Positions 1 through 5,168 of a DNA stretch of 5,168 nt are shown here, piece by piece (position 1 is the stretch's first letter; each line of letters begins with the position of its first letter). Where the stretch lies: contig QHZV01000127.1 of NCBI GenBank assembly GCA_003224785.1, forward strand, positions 1-5,168, written 5' to 3'. Origin of the DNA: Acidobacteriota bacterium. GTDB lineage: Bacteria; Acidobacteriota; Terriglobia; Terriglobales; Acidobacteriaceae. The position numbers were made by a program, and so were the translations under genes. Under the pieces are notes generated by a model. The model made no database searches, was not told the origin of the DNA, and saw nothing but the letters and a program-made list of their open reading frames with translations.

Positions 1-86
1 ATGATGTTGCGCTTGATCAAAAATCCCGTCACTCCGCATGCGAACAGAATCGCGCTGAGGACTAGATAACAGGACAGCGGTATCAT
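1..86 (-). CDS. nuoK: NADH-quinone oxidoreductase subunit K (NuoK), N-terminal fragment cut by window edge
   Basis: NuoK is a small three-helix membrane subunit of complex I (ND4L homologue) that takes part in proton translocation. Only the first 28 codons are in the window, starting at the ATG at 86-84. The peptide begins MIPLSCYLVLSAILFACGV, the usual NuoK opening: a short polar start, then the first transmembrane helix with the YLxLSAxLFxxG pattern, followed by a basic stretch (IKRN) at its end. The start is secured by a good Shine-Dalgarno sequence nine bases upstream and by the one-base overlap with the nuoJ stop (TAATG), which implies translational coupling. The conserved membrane glutamates of helices 2 and 3 lie outside the window, so intactness cannot be judged. 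The identification rests on the N-terminal pattern plus position directly after nuoJ. Confidence 0.9.
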   Translation of the reverse strand, partial: MIPLSCYLVLSAILFACGVTGFLIKRNI

Positions 87-613
87 TAGCCTTCTCTCCT
101 TTCGGATTCAGGCCGCGCGGCCAAGACCACCGCGCCCATGATCGCAATCAACACCAGAATTGAAGTGACCTCAAAGGGCAAGAGAAATTGATGAAATAGG
201 AGCTGCGAAATATCGGCTGCATTGCCAAACGCTTTTTGTGCATCCGGGGTCACGCCTAAAGCGACAGCGGATCCTTCCGATTGCACCAGCGCCCAGGCGA
301 TCACCACCGTGATGGCCAAAGCTCCCGGAAGTCCCAGCAGCCAAGCCACCCGGCTGCCCTGCGTGTGTTCTTCTTCTCCGGCGTTGAGCAGCATGATGAC
401 GAAGACGAAGAGCACCATAATCGCGCCGGCATAGACGATCACCTGGATAGCTGCAACAAACTCAGCGCCGAGCAGCAAATACTCAACCGCCAGCGATCCC
501 ATTACTACCACCAGCGACAACGCGCTGTTAATCGGATGGCGTTGCAGCAGCAGGTTGACCGCGCCAGCGACGCAGATGATTACGAACAACGAAAATAAGA
601 TCAGATGAAGCAT
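86..613 (-). CDS. nuoJ: NADH-quinone oxidoreductase subunit J (NuoJ)
   Basis: NuoJ is the ND6-type membrane subunit of complex I, packed between NuoH, NuoK and NuoA and involved in coupling quinone reduction to proton pumping. The protein has 175 residues, a usual bacterial length. Hydrophobic segments at about 2-23, 29-48, 52-77, 88-110 and 143-167 give the expected five helices. The signature is the third helix region, residues 44-77: EYLLLGAEFVAAIQVIVYAG followed by AIMVLFVFVIMLLN, with the conserved glycine-containing bend and the VYAGAIMVLFVFVIML core. The start chosen is the ATG at 613, because homology begins at MLHLILFSL; reading could extend upstream to 718, but those residues are an out-of-frame reading of the nuoH end and the GC hairpin. 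No Shine-Dalgarno sequence precedes this ATG. Its stop overlaps the nuoK start by one base. The expected preceding gene, nuoI, is absent. Confidence 0.95.
   Translation of the reverse strand: MLHLILFSLFVIICVAGAVNLLLQRHPINSALSLVVVMGSLAVEYLLLGAEFVAAIQVIVYAGAIMVLFVFVIMLLNAGEEEHTQGSRVAWLLGLPGALAITVVIAWALVQSEGSAVALGVTPDAQKAFGNAADISQLLFHQFLLPFEVTSILVLIAIMGAVVLAARPESERREG
96..101 (-). promoter_or_regulatory. Ribosome binding site of nuoK
   Basis: On the minus strand AAGGAG lies nine bases before the nuoK ATG, inside the last codons of nuoJ (its AGG AGA arginine pair is part of the site). It is the only convincing Shine-Dalgarno sequence at any gene start in this window and fixes the nuoK start. Confidence 0.75.
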
Positions 614-622
614 GTTGTGTGG

Positions 623-642
623 GGCGCGCGCCCTCGCGCGCC
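623..642. repeat. Perfect GC-only hairpin in the nuoH-nuoJ gap
   Basis: GGCGCGCG at 623-630 and CGCGCGCC at 635-642 are exact reverse complements around a four-base loop (CCCT on plus, AGGG on minus). The hairpin fills most of the 35-base gap between the nuoH stop and the nuoJ start. On the transcript it is followed by CCCACACAAC and then the nuoJ ATG; there is no U-tract, so it does not look like an intrinsic terminator. It lies where nuoI is found in the standard gene order. It may be a copy of a small dispersed GC palindrome, but this window has no second identical copy. Confidence 0.8.
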
Positions 643-648
643 AATTTG

Positions 649-1686
649 CTACGTCAGCGCCACCACCACCGCCGTCACCACCAAATTCGCAATCGCCAAC
701 GGCAATAGAAACTTCCATCCAAACGCCATCAACTGGTCATAGCGAAAGCGGGGCAACGTTCCGCGCACCCAGATATATACAAAAAGAAATGCAAAGACTC
801 GCAGCACGAACCAGAACAGCGGTAGCAACTGCTGTAGCCAGTCCGGGCCGAAAATCGGTCCTCGCCATCCGCCCAGGAAAAGCAGGGACGCCAGGCATGC
901 GACCGTAATCATGTTCGCGTATTCCGCCATGAAGAACATGGCAAATTTCATGGCACTGTATTCGGTGTGATAACCGGCAACGAGCTCGGTTTCAGCCTCC
1001 GGCAAGTCGAACGGGATGCGGTTGGTCTCGGCGTATGCGGCAGTTAAATAAATAAAAAACGCGACTATCTGCCCACCACGAAAGATAAACCAGTTAGGAA
1101 TGAATCCCCAGAAGTGTCCCGCCTGCGCATCTACGATTCCACGCAGACTGAACGTCCCCGCCAGCATTAGTACGCCGACCAACGACAGTCCCAGCGCAAT
1201 CTCATAGCTGACCATCTGCGCACTGGCACGTAGGCCACCAAGCAGGGAATACTTGCTGTTTGAAGACCACCCGGAAAGCGCGACGCCATACACGCCGAGA
1301 GAAGTAATGCCGAGGACAACCAGCAGTCCGATGTTTACGTCGGTAATTTGAAATGGCGTGCTGATCTTTCCGACGTTCAGCCAGTTCCCAAACGGAATCA
1401 CAGCGATTGAAGTCACAGCGAAAACCACCGCGATCATTGGCGCGGCTATGTAGAGCGGCTTATAGACGTGCGGCGGCGTCAAATCTTCCTTGAACAGAAA
1501 TTTCACGCCATCAGCTGCCGGCTGCAGTAAACCGAACGGGCCGACCCGCGTGGGTCCCCAGCGGTTCTGCATGTGGCCCACAACTTTGCGCTCGAGCCAA
1601 ACCGTGTACGCGACCGCGGTCAAAAGCACGAACAAGATCAGGGCGATCTTGATGACGGAGACGATAATGAAGAGAGTTATAGACAA
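649..1686 (-). CDS. nuoH: NADH-quinone oxidoreductase subunit H (NuoH)
   Basis: NuoH (ND1 homologue) is the membrane subunit that docks the peripheral arm and forms most of the quinone chamber; its polar loops link quinone chemistry to the proton channels. At 345 residues it has the family's usual length and roughly eight transmembrane helices. Seen in the sequence: the WLERK motif (30-34), the loop QNRWGPTRVGPFG (40-52) leading to the LFKED segment (64-68), the GWSSNSKYSLLGGLRASAQ signature starting at 139, and the AETNRIPFDLPEAETELV signature from 219, followed by GYHTEYS. The start chosen is TTG at 1686-1684: it puts the first helix at the normal distance from WLERK, the reading frame has no ATG before residue 39, and upstream it closes at a TAA (1753-1755) without ATG, GTG or another TTG. 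That TTG lies at the edge of the palindromic repeat at 1685-1766, and no Shine-Dalgarno sequence is visible. Confidence 0.95.
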   Translation of the reverse strand: MSITLFIIVSVIKIALILFVLLTAVAYTVWLERKVVGHMQNRWGPTRVGPFGLLQPAADGVKFLFKEDLTPPHVYKPLYIAAPMIAVVFAVTSIAVIPFGNWLNVGKISTPFQITDVNIGLLVVLGITSLGVYGVALSGWSSNSKYSLLGGLRASAQMVSYEIALGLSLVGVLMLAGTFSLRGIVDAQAGHFWGFIPNWFIFRGGQIVAFFIYLTAAYAETNRIPFDLPEAETELVAGYHTEYSAMKFAMFFMAEYANMITVACLASLLFLGGWRGPIFGPDWLQQLLPLFWFVLRVFAFLFVYIWVRGTLPRFRYDQLMAFGWKFLLPLAIANLVVTAVVVALT

Positions 1687-1766
1687 TTGAATAATTGTGT
1701 AATTAGGAAATTGAAAACCGCCACACGAGTTTTCAATTACCCAATTACAAAATTACTCAATTACCA
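1685..1766. repeat. Mirror-arranged 8-base tandem repeat palindrome between nuoG and nuoH
   Basis: On the plus strand the left arm is four 8-base units beginning AATT: AATTGAAT, AATTGTGT, AATTAGGA, AATTGAAA (1685-1716). The right arm is four units AATTACNN: AATTACCC, AATTACAA, AATTACTC, AATTACCA (1735-1766). The arms pair with each other around 1723.5: positions 1685-1718 against 1729-1762 give 30 matches in 34, including a perfect 10-base core (1709-1718 with 1729-1738) and a 10-base loop (1719-1728). The element fills almost the whole gap and is much richer in A+T than the genes around it. No poly-U run follows the stem, so a terminator is unlikely, although a long transcript hairpin is expected. 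Confidence 0.85.
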
Positions 1767-1773
1767 AATGTCT

Positions 1774-4134
1774 TCAGTCCGCCGGAACTTCAGCCGGCTC
1801 AGGATTCTTGTTTTCGATTACAGAATTCAATGTCCGTGAATATCGCCCAACAGTTCCGGAAGTAAACAAATTGTTGTTTGCCGGCGCAATCAGCTCTGAC
1901 CGCTGTGTTGCGCCCGGTTCCATATTCTCAATAGCGGTGTGCTGATCGTTGCCTGCCATCAGCTCGATCCTTGAAATGTCGTATCCCGGCACCAGGCGCT
2001 GAATTTCATCCAGCATCGCCATCGGATCGAACGGATTCATCTTCGGCTCCAGCCCATTCGCTTCGAGCCACACTCCGTGACGATCGGCCTCGCCGGACTG
2101 CGCACCGCGTGACTGGCCCATATCGGAACGAACCCCGTGCCCGAACGGAACCAGTTTGTGAACATCAAATCCCATCGCGTCTGCAATGCGTACAATCATT
2201 TCGAAATCCGGCTTTGCGGTCGCGAGTTCGCCGGCCTTTTTCACAATCTGAAGATCGCCGCAGGTGTTGGTGAATGTTCCTGACTTCTCGTAGGCATTTG
2301 CTGCTGGAATGACAACGTCGGCCAGCGCGGCAGTTTCGGTCAGGAACATGTCCTGCACCACGGTGAACGTGTTCTTCAGGTCCGCAGGCGCGACGTTCAA
2401 TCGCCCAACCGGATTCGCACCGATAACGTAAAGCGCTTTGAGCGCACCTGACTTTGCACCTTCGAGCATCTCGGGAAGGCTTAGCCCGGTTTTCTGCGGC
2501 AACGAGCCCCATTCTTCCCGAAATTTGTTGCCATCTGAAACAGCGAAATACCCGGGAAGCAAATCGGGATAGAGTCCCATGTCGGCGGCTCCCCGCGAGT
2601 TCGCGTAATCGGCCAGGCAGATCAGCTTTGCCCCAGGAATCCCGGCTGCGAATTTTGTCAACGATTGAATGCCGTTCCCGAATATCTCAGATCCAAAAAT
2701 GATGACGAGCTTCGGTTCGGCCAGAAGCTTCTCGCGTATATCCGCCCACGATTTTTGGGGGGATGGGCGTCCTCCCCCGTCCGAACCTGGCCCAGCCAAG
2801 AAGGAAACAAACTCGTGATAGCCATCATTGGGTATTTGTGTGAAGCTGACGGCTTGCCGATGTAACTTGATTTCTTCTGAGTTTGCTACATACAGCCGCG
2901 CATTGTGCAGTCGCACATTATTACGAATTTGCCATGCCAGCAACGGATGTTGCTCAGTCGGATCATTCCCGATCAGCAGAATCGCAGGCGCGTCATAGAC
3001 ATCGCGCATGCTTGCGGTGGAATTCGGTTTTCCATGAATTGCGGCCGCAAACGCAGGCAAATCCGCGGTGCGGTGATGGTCAATATTGTTTGTCCCAAGC
3101 ACCGTTCGTGCAAATTTCTGAAGTAGGTAGGCCTCTTCGTTGGTCGTTCGCGTCGAGCCGATCACGCCGATCGCTTGCCCGCCGTCGCGATCGCGAATCT
3201 CTTTGAATCGCCGCCCGACCAGCGCAAATGCCTCTTCCCATGTCGCCGGCGCCAGCTTTCCATTCCTGCGAACCAACGGTTGCGTCAGTCGGTCTTCATG
3301 ATTTGCAAAATCAAACGCGTAACGTCCCTTGATGCAGAGAAAATCGCCATTGATGCCGCTCTTATCGCGATTGTCGCCGCGAACAATTTCCATCCCAGTA
3401 TCTGAGCGGCGAACCCCCAAGGTCGTCTTGCAGCCATCTGCGCAATGCGTGCAAGTGGTGCCGACGTGCTTCATCTCCCAAGGGTGCGTCTTATAGCGAT
3501 ACGCGCCAGATGTCAGCGCGCCCACCGGGCAAATATCAATGCACATGCCGCATTCTTCGCACTCAAGGTGATCTTCTTTATTAGGAACAATCGTCGAGTT
3601 CACCGCGCGGTTGTCAACGCCCAGCGCCCAAACGTCCATGGCCTCGCCACAAACACGCACGCAGCGGTAACACAGAATGCATCGTGGACGATCGAAATAA
3701 ACCACCGGCGACCATTGCTGCTCGTCACGGTGCGATTTAATGTCAATGTATTTCGACTCCGCCGCGCCGTACGAAAATGTCATGTCCTGCAGTTCGCACT
3801 CGCCGCCGGCATCGCACACCGGGCAATCCAGTGGATGGTTCCCCAGCAGCAACTCGACCATGCTCTTGCGCGCTTGTCGAATCTCGTCGCTGTCGGTGAC
3901 CACAACCATGCCGTCTGTGATACCCGTCGTGCAGGCAGTCTGCAATTTCGGCATCTTTTCCACCCGCACCAGGCACATGCGGCATGCGCCCTGCAGGGAG
4001 AGATTAGGGTAATAGCAGAACGCAGGCACTTCGATCCCGGCTGTCTTACAGGCTTCGATCAGCAGAGTGCCGGCGGGAGCGGACACGGCTTTGCCGTCCA
4101 CTGTGACGTTTACGAGTTTGGGAGAATCAGCCAT
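1774..4134 (-). CDS. nuoG: NADH-quinone oxidoreductase subunit G (NuoG), iron-sulfur subunit
   Basis: NuoG carries electrons from NuoF through iron-sulfur clusters in the peripheral arm. The 786 residues are close to the Thermus homologue and shorter than that of E. coli. In order: a plant-type 2Fe-2S domain with C40, C51, C54, C68 (cluster N1b); H100, C104, C107, C113 (N5); a ferredoxin module C152, C155, C158, C162 and C192, C195, C198, C202, supplying N4 and, by its complete second set, probably one more cluster; then C228, C231, C235 and C267, matching the N7 pattern of bacterial NuoG; and from about 270 onward a molybdopterin-oxidoreductase-like domain, which in complex I is a cofactor-free scaffold. 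The ATG at 4134 is chosen because the 2Fe-2S domain begins normally there; no Shine-Dalgarno sequence is seen. Residues 448-461 (GPGSDGGGRPSPQK) look like an in-frame insert made by a small palindrome. The frame is otherwise intact to the TGA. Confidence 0.96.
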   Translation of the reverse strand: MADSPKLVNVTVDGKAVSAPAGTLLIEACKTAGIEVPAFCYYPNLSLQGACRMCLVRVEKMPKLQTACTTGITDGMVVVTDSDEIRQARKSMVELLLGNHPLDCPVCDAGGECELQDMTFSYGAAESKYIDIKSHRDEQQWSPVVYFDRPRCILCYRCVRVCGEAMDVWALGVDNRAVNSTIVPNKEDHLECEECGMCIDICPVGALTSGAYRYKTHPWEMKHVGTTCTHCADGCKTTLGVRRSDTGMEIVRGDNRDKSGINGDFLCIKGRYAFDFANHEDRLTQPLVRRNGKLAPATWEEAFALVGRRFKEIRDRDGGQAIGVIGSTRTTNEEAYLLQKFARTVLGTNNIDHHRTADLPAFAAAIHGKPNSTASMRDVYDAPAILLIGNDPTEQHPLLAWQIRNNVRLHNARLYVANSEEIKLHRQAVSFTQIPNDGYHEFVSFLAGPGSDGGGRPSPQKSWADIREKLLAEPKLVIIFGSEIFGNGIQSLTKFAAGIPGAKLICLADYANSRGAADMGLYPDLLPGYFAVSDGNKFREEWGSLPQKTGLSLPEMLEGAKSGALKALYVIGANPVGRLNVAPADLKNTFTVVQDMFLTETAALADVVIPAANAYEKSGTFTNTCGDLQIVKKAGELATAKPDFEMIVRIADAMGFDVHKLVPFGHGVRSDMGQSRGAQSGEADRHGVWLEANGLEPKMNPFDPMAMLDEIQRLVPGYDISRIELMAGNDQHTAIENMEPGATQRSELIAPANNNLFTSGTVGRYSRTLNSVIENKNPEPAEVPAD
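2758..2778. repeat. GC palindrome inside nuoG encoding a Gly/Pro/Ser-rich insert
   Basis: On plus, GGGGGA (2758-2763) pairs exactly with TCCCCC (2773-2778); inside, two further G-C pairs (GG with CC) can form with a small bulge. The adjoining bases 2751-2757 are a T/G run. The stretch is read in frame as NuoG residues 453-459 within the peptide GPGSDGGGRPSPQK, whose low complexity differs from the flanking folded sequence. Its style (G-rich arm, GAGG, C-rich arm, then CCA and A) resembles the hairpin at 623-642, but the two are not the same sequence. That it is an inserted repeat is inference. Confidence 0.5.
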
Positions 4135-4141
4135 GAAATTC

Positions 4142-4221
4142 AGCTATTAGCTCTTAGCCGTTGGCTCTTAGCCAGACCCTTTGGGGTTCAGCTAAAAGCC
4201 AAGAGCTAAAGGCTAAAAGCT
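4142..4221. repeat. Mirror-arranged 7-base tandem repeat palindrome between nuoF and nuoG
   Basis: On plus the left arm is a 7-base series AGCTATT, AGCTCTT, AGCCGTT, GGCTCTT, AGCC (4142-4173) and the right arm AGCTAAA, AGCCAAG, AGCTAAA, GGCTAAA, AGCT (4190-4221). The arms are reverse complements at 25 of 32 positions around 4181.5; most differences are transitions in the variable bases. The centre has its own small stem, ACCC (4176-4179) with GGGT (4184-4187) around TTTG. The element begins one base after the nuoF stop and ends seven bases before the nuoG start, so it forms nearly the entire gap and occupies the place where a ribosome binding site would be. On the transcript it is followed by TGAATTTC and the ATG, not by a U-tract. 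Confidence 0.85.
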
Positions 4222-4222
4222 C

Positions 4223-5168
4223 CTATGCAAAAACCGGCAATCTTTGCACTGAGCTCTGCTTCTCAAACGGACACGGTTTTCCTTCCAAGTGGTCTTCAAA
4301 TTCTTTTCTGAACTTCTTCACAATCGAAATCGTGGGCAGCGCTGCCGCATCGCCGAGCGGGCAGAAAGTCCGTCCCAGCATGTTCTCGGACAAGTATTGA
4401 ATATTATCAATGTCCTTCTTAATGCCGCCGCCGGTATGGAACCGCGTCAGCGTTTTTTCCAGCCAGTCGGTCCCTTCACGGCAAGGGATGCACCATCCGC
4501 AGCTCTCGTGCTTGTAAAACTTCATGATCCGCAGCGCGAATTTCACCATGCATGTGCTGTCATCCACAACGACGAGCCCGCCTGATCCGAGCATGCTGCC
4601 GGCCTTCATCAGTGTGTCGAAACTTTCGTCCGTTCGGAATTCCGCCGCCTACGTCATAAATCATCTTTTTCAGGTTTTAACCCATTGGCAGCTCGTAAAC
4701 GCCAGGCTTGTTGAGGTGCCCGCTCAGGCAGAACAACCGCGTTCCGCCATTTTTCGGCGTGCCAAGGCCGGCAAACCACTCCGCGCTACCAAGAATAATG
4801 TGCGGCACGCTGGCAAGCGTCTCCGCATTATTAATGACAGTTGGCCCCCCCCACAGCCCAACCACAGCGGGGAACGGAGGCCGGATTCGTGGCACTCCAC
4901 GCTTACCTTCGAGTGACTCCATCAATGCCGACTCTTCGCCAACTTCGTACGCGCCTGCACCGCCATGCCAATAGACTTCGAAATCGCGCCCGCTGCCAAA
5001 AATGTTTTTGCCAAGAAAGCCTTTCGCGTAGGCGTCAGCAATCGCCTTCTGCATAATATCGAGCAGGTAGCGATACTCACCGCGAATGTAGATGTATCCC
5101 GACTGCGCACCCACGGCCAGCCCCGCGATGATCACGCCTTCGATCACCGCATGCGGATCATGCTCGAA
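4223..5168 (-). pseudogene. nuoF: NADH-quinone oxidoreductase subunit F (NuoF), 5' end outside window, disrupted by a stop and a frame-shifting deletion
   Basis: NuoF is the NADH- and FMN-binding subunit that starts electron transfer and carries cluster N3. Reading enters at 5168 with FEHDPHAVIEGVIIAGLAVG and continues intact through the glycine-rich flavin/NADH region (GAGAYEVGEESALMESLEG, then RPPFPAVVGLWGGPTVINN) to VYELPMG, where an in-frame TAA occurs at 4679-4677. The same frame resumes after it (NLKKMIYDVGGGIPNGRK), so this is a substitution. About 55 bases on, around 4620-4623, the sequence jumps to FDTLMKAGSMLGSGG in the next frame: roughly 24 family residues, including the PGGSS-type segment, are missing. 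The rest, 4609-4223, is intact and holds all four N3 cysteines (SCGWCIPC at about 4501-4481 and the FCPLGD cysteine at 4363-4361). Whether it is a true recent pseudogene or a sequence/assembly error cannot be decided from the window. Confidence 0.88.
4618..4679 (-). other. Lesion region in nuoF: nonsense codon plus deletion junction
   Basis: The TAA codon at 4679-4677 and the deletion junction at about 4620-4623 bound this stretch. The junction sits in an 11-base palindrome, CGAAACTTTCG on plus (4618-4628). By comparison with the recalled family sequence about 24 residues are lost with one leftover base, so the missing length should be near 71 bases and is not a multiple of three. The C8 run at 4845-4852 in the same gene is read in correct frame, so homopolymer miscounting is not an obvious general problem here. 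Confidence 0.7.

Noticed and set aside
623..642. Rho-independent terminator between nuoH and nuoJ
   Set aside because: The stem is strong, but on the transcript it is followed by CCCACACAAC with no U-run, and the downstream genes belong to the same complex.
614..718. Extended nuoJ start at 718, adding 35 residues
   Set aside because: The extra residues are an out-of-frame reading of the nuoH end plus the GC hairpin (Gly-rich and Arg-Ala-rich), and NuoJ homology starts exactly at the ATG at 613.
2165..2512. Minus-strand alternative frame of about 115 codons within nuoG
   Set aside because: It overlaps the intact nuoG frame fully, is Arg/Cys-rich and shows no recognisable family pattern.
3445..4209. 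Long plus-strand open frame of about 254 codons opposite nuoG
   Set aside because: It is antisense to the strongly conserved iron-sulfur half of nuoG, has a His/Arg/Ala-rich composition typical of a reverse-strand shadow, resembles no family, and runs into the repeat palindrome at its end.
4142..4221. CRISPR array or spacer-like repeat
   Set aside because: The units are 7 bases (8 bases in the element at 1685-1766), contiguous without spacers, and mirrored; no cas gene is present.
4223..4609. C-terminal nuoF fragment as an independent small N3-cluster protein starting at 4609
   Set aside because: Its ATG is the internal methionine of the conserved LMKAGSMLG segment, and in-register NuoF residues (FDTL) continue upstream of it; there is no convincing ribosome binding site. 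A broken nuoF is the simpler reading.
4845..4852. Run of eight C (G on the coding strand) in nuoF as a frameshift site
   Set aside because: The frame reads correctly through it (GLWGGPTVIN), so no indel occurred there; the nuoF lesions are elsewhere.

Overview
The window is a stretch of a bacterial respiratory complex I (NADH:quinone oxidoreductase, nuo) operon. All genes lie on the minus strand, so transcription runs from high to low coordinates: nuoF (upstream part beyond the window), nuoG, nuoH, nuoJ, nuoK (cut by the left edge). No competing gene is visible on the plus strand. The protein style suggests an Acidobacteriota-like soil bacterium: a NuoF with GAGAYEVGEES in place of the usual YICGEE, a NuoG of 786 residues with a doubled ferredoxin module, and a TVWLERK NuoH. 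This placement rests on recalled family resemblance, not a search, and is only moderately sure.

Layout by position: 1-86 start of nuoK; 86-613 nuoJ, whose TAA overlaps the nuoK ATG by one base; 614-648 a 35-base gap holding a perfect GC hairpin where nuoI would normally lie; 649-1686 nuoH; 1687-1773 a gap almost filled by a 78-base imperfect palindrome made of 8-base repeats; 1774-4134 nuoG; 4135-4222 a gap almost filled by an 80-base imperfect palindrome made of 7-base repeats; 4223-5168 nuoF, broken by an in-frame TAA and by a frame-shifting deletion about 55 bases further on. There is no gene-free stretch above 300 bases.

NuoF (FMN, cluster N3) takes electrons from NADH. NuoG carries them through its iron-sulfur clusters toward the NuoI/NuoB connection. 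NuoH forms the quinone-chamber membrane subunit, and NuoJ and NuoK are small membrane subunits next to it. NuoI, which carries two 4Fe-4S clusters on the path to the quinone, is not encoded between nuoH and nuoJ and must come from elsewhere if the complex works.

The most interesting material is between the genes. Every non-overlapping gene junction is occupied by an inverted repeat of a different sequence. The two large ones share one unusual design: four tandem 7- or 8-base units on each arm, in mirror orientation around a unique centre. One of them supplies part of the only good nuoH start codon. A further palindrome sits inside nuoG and encodes an in-frame low-complexity peptide.
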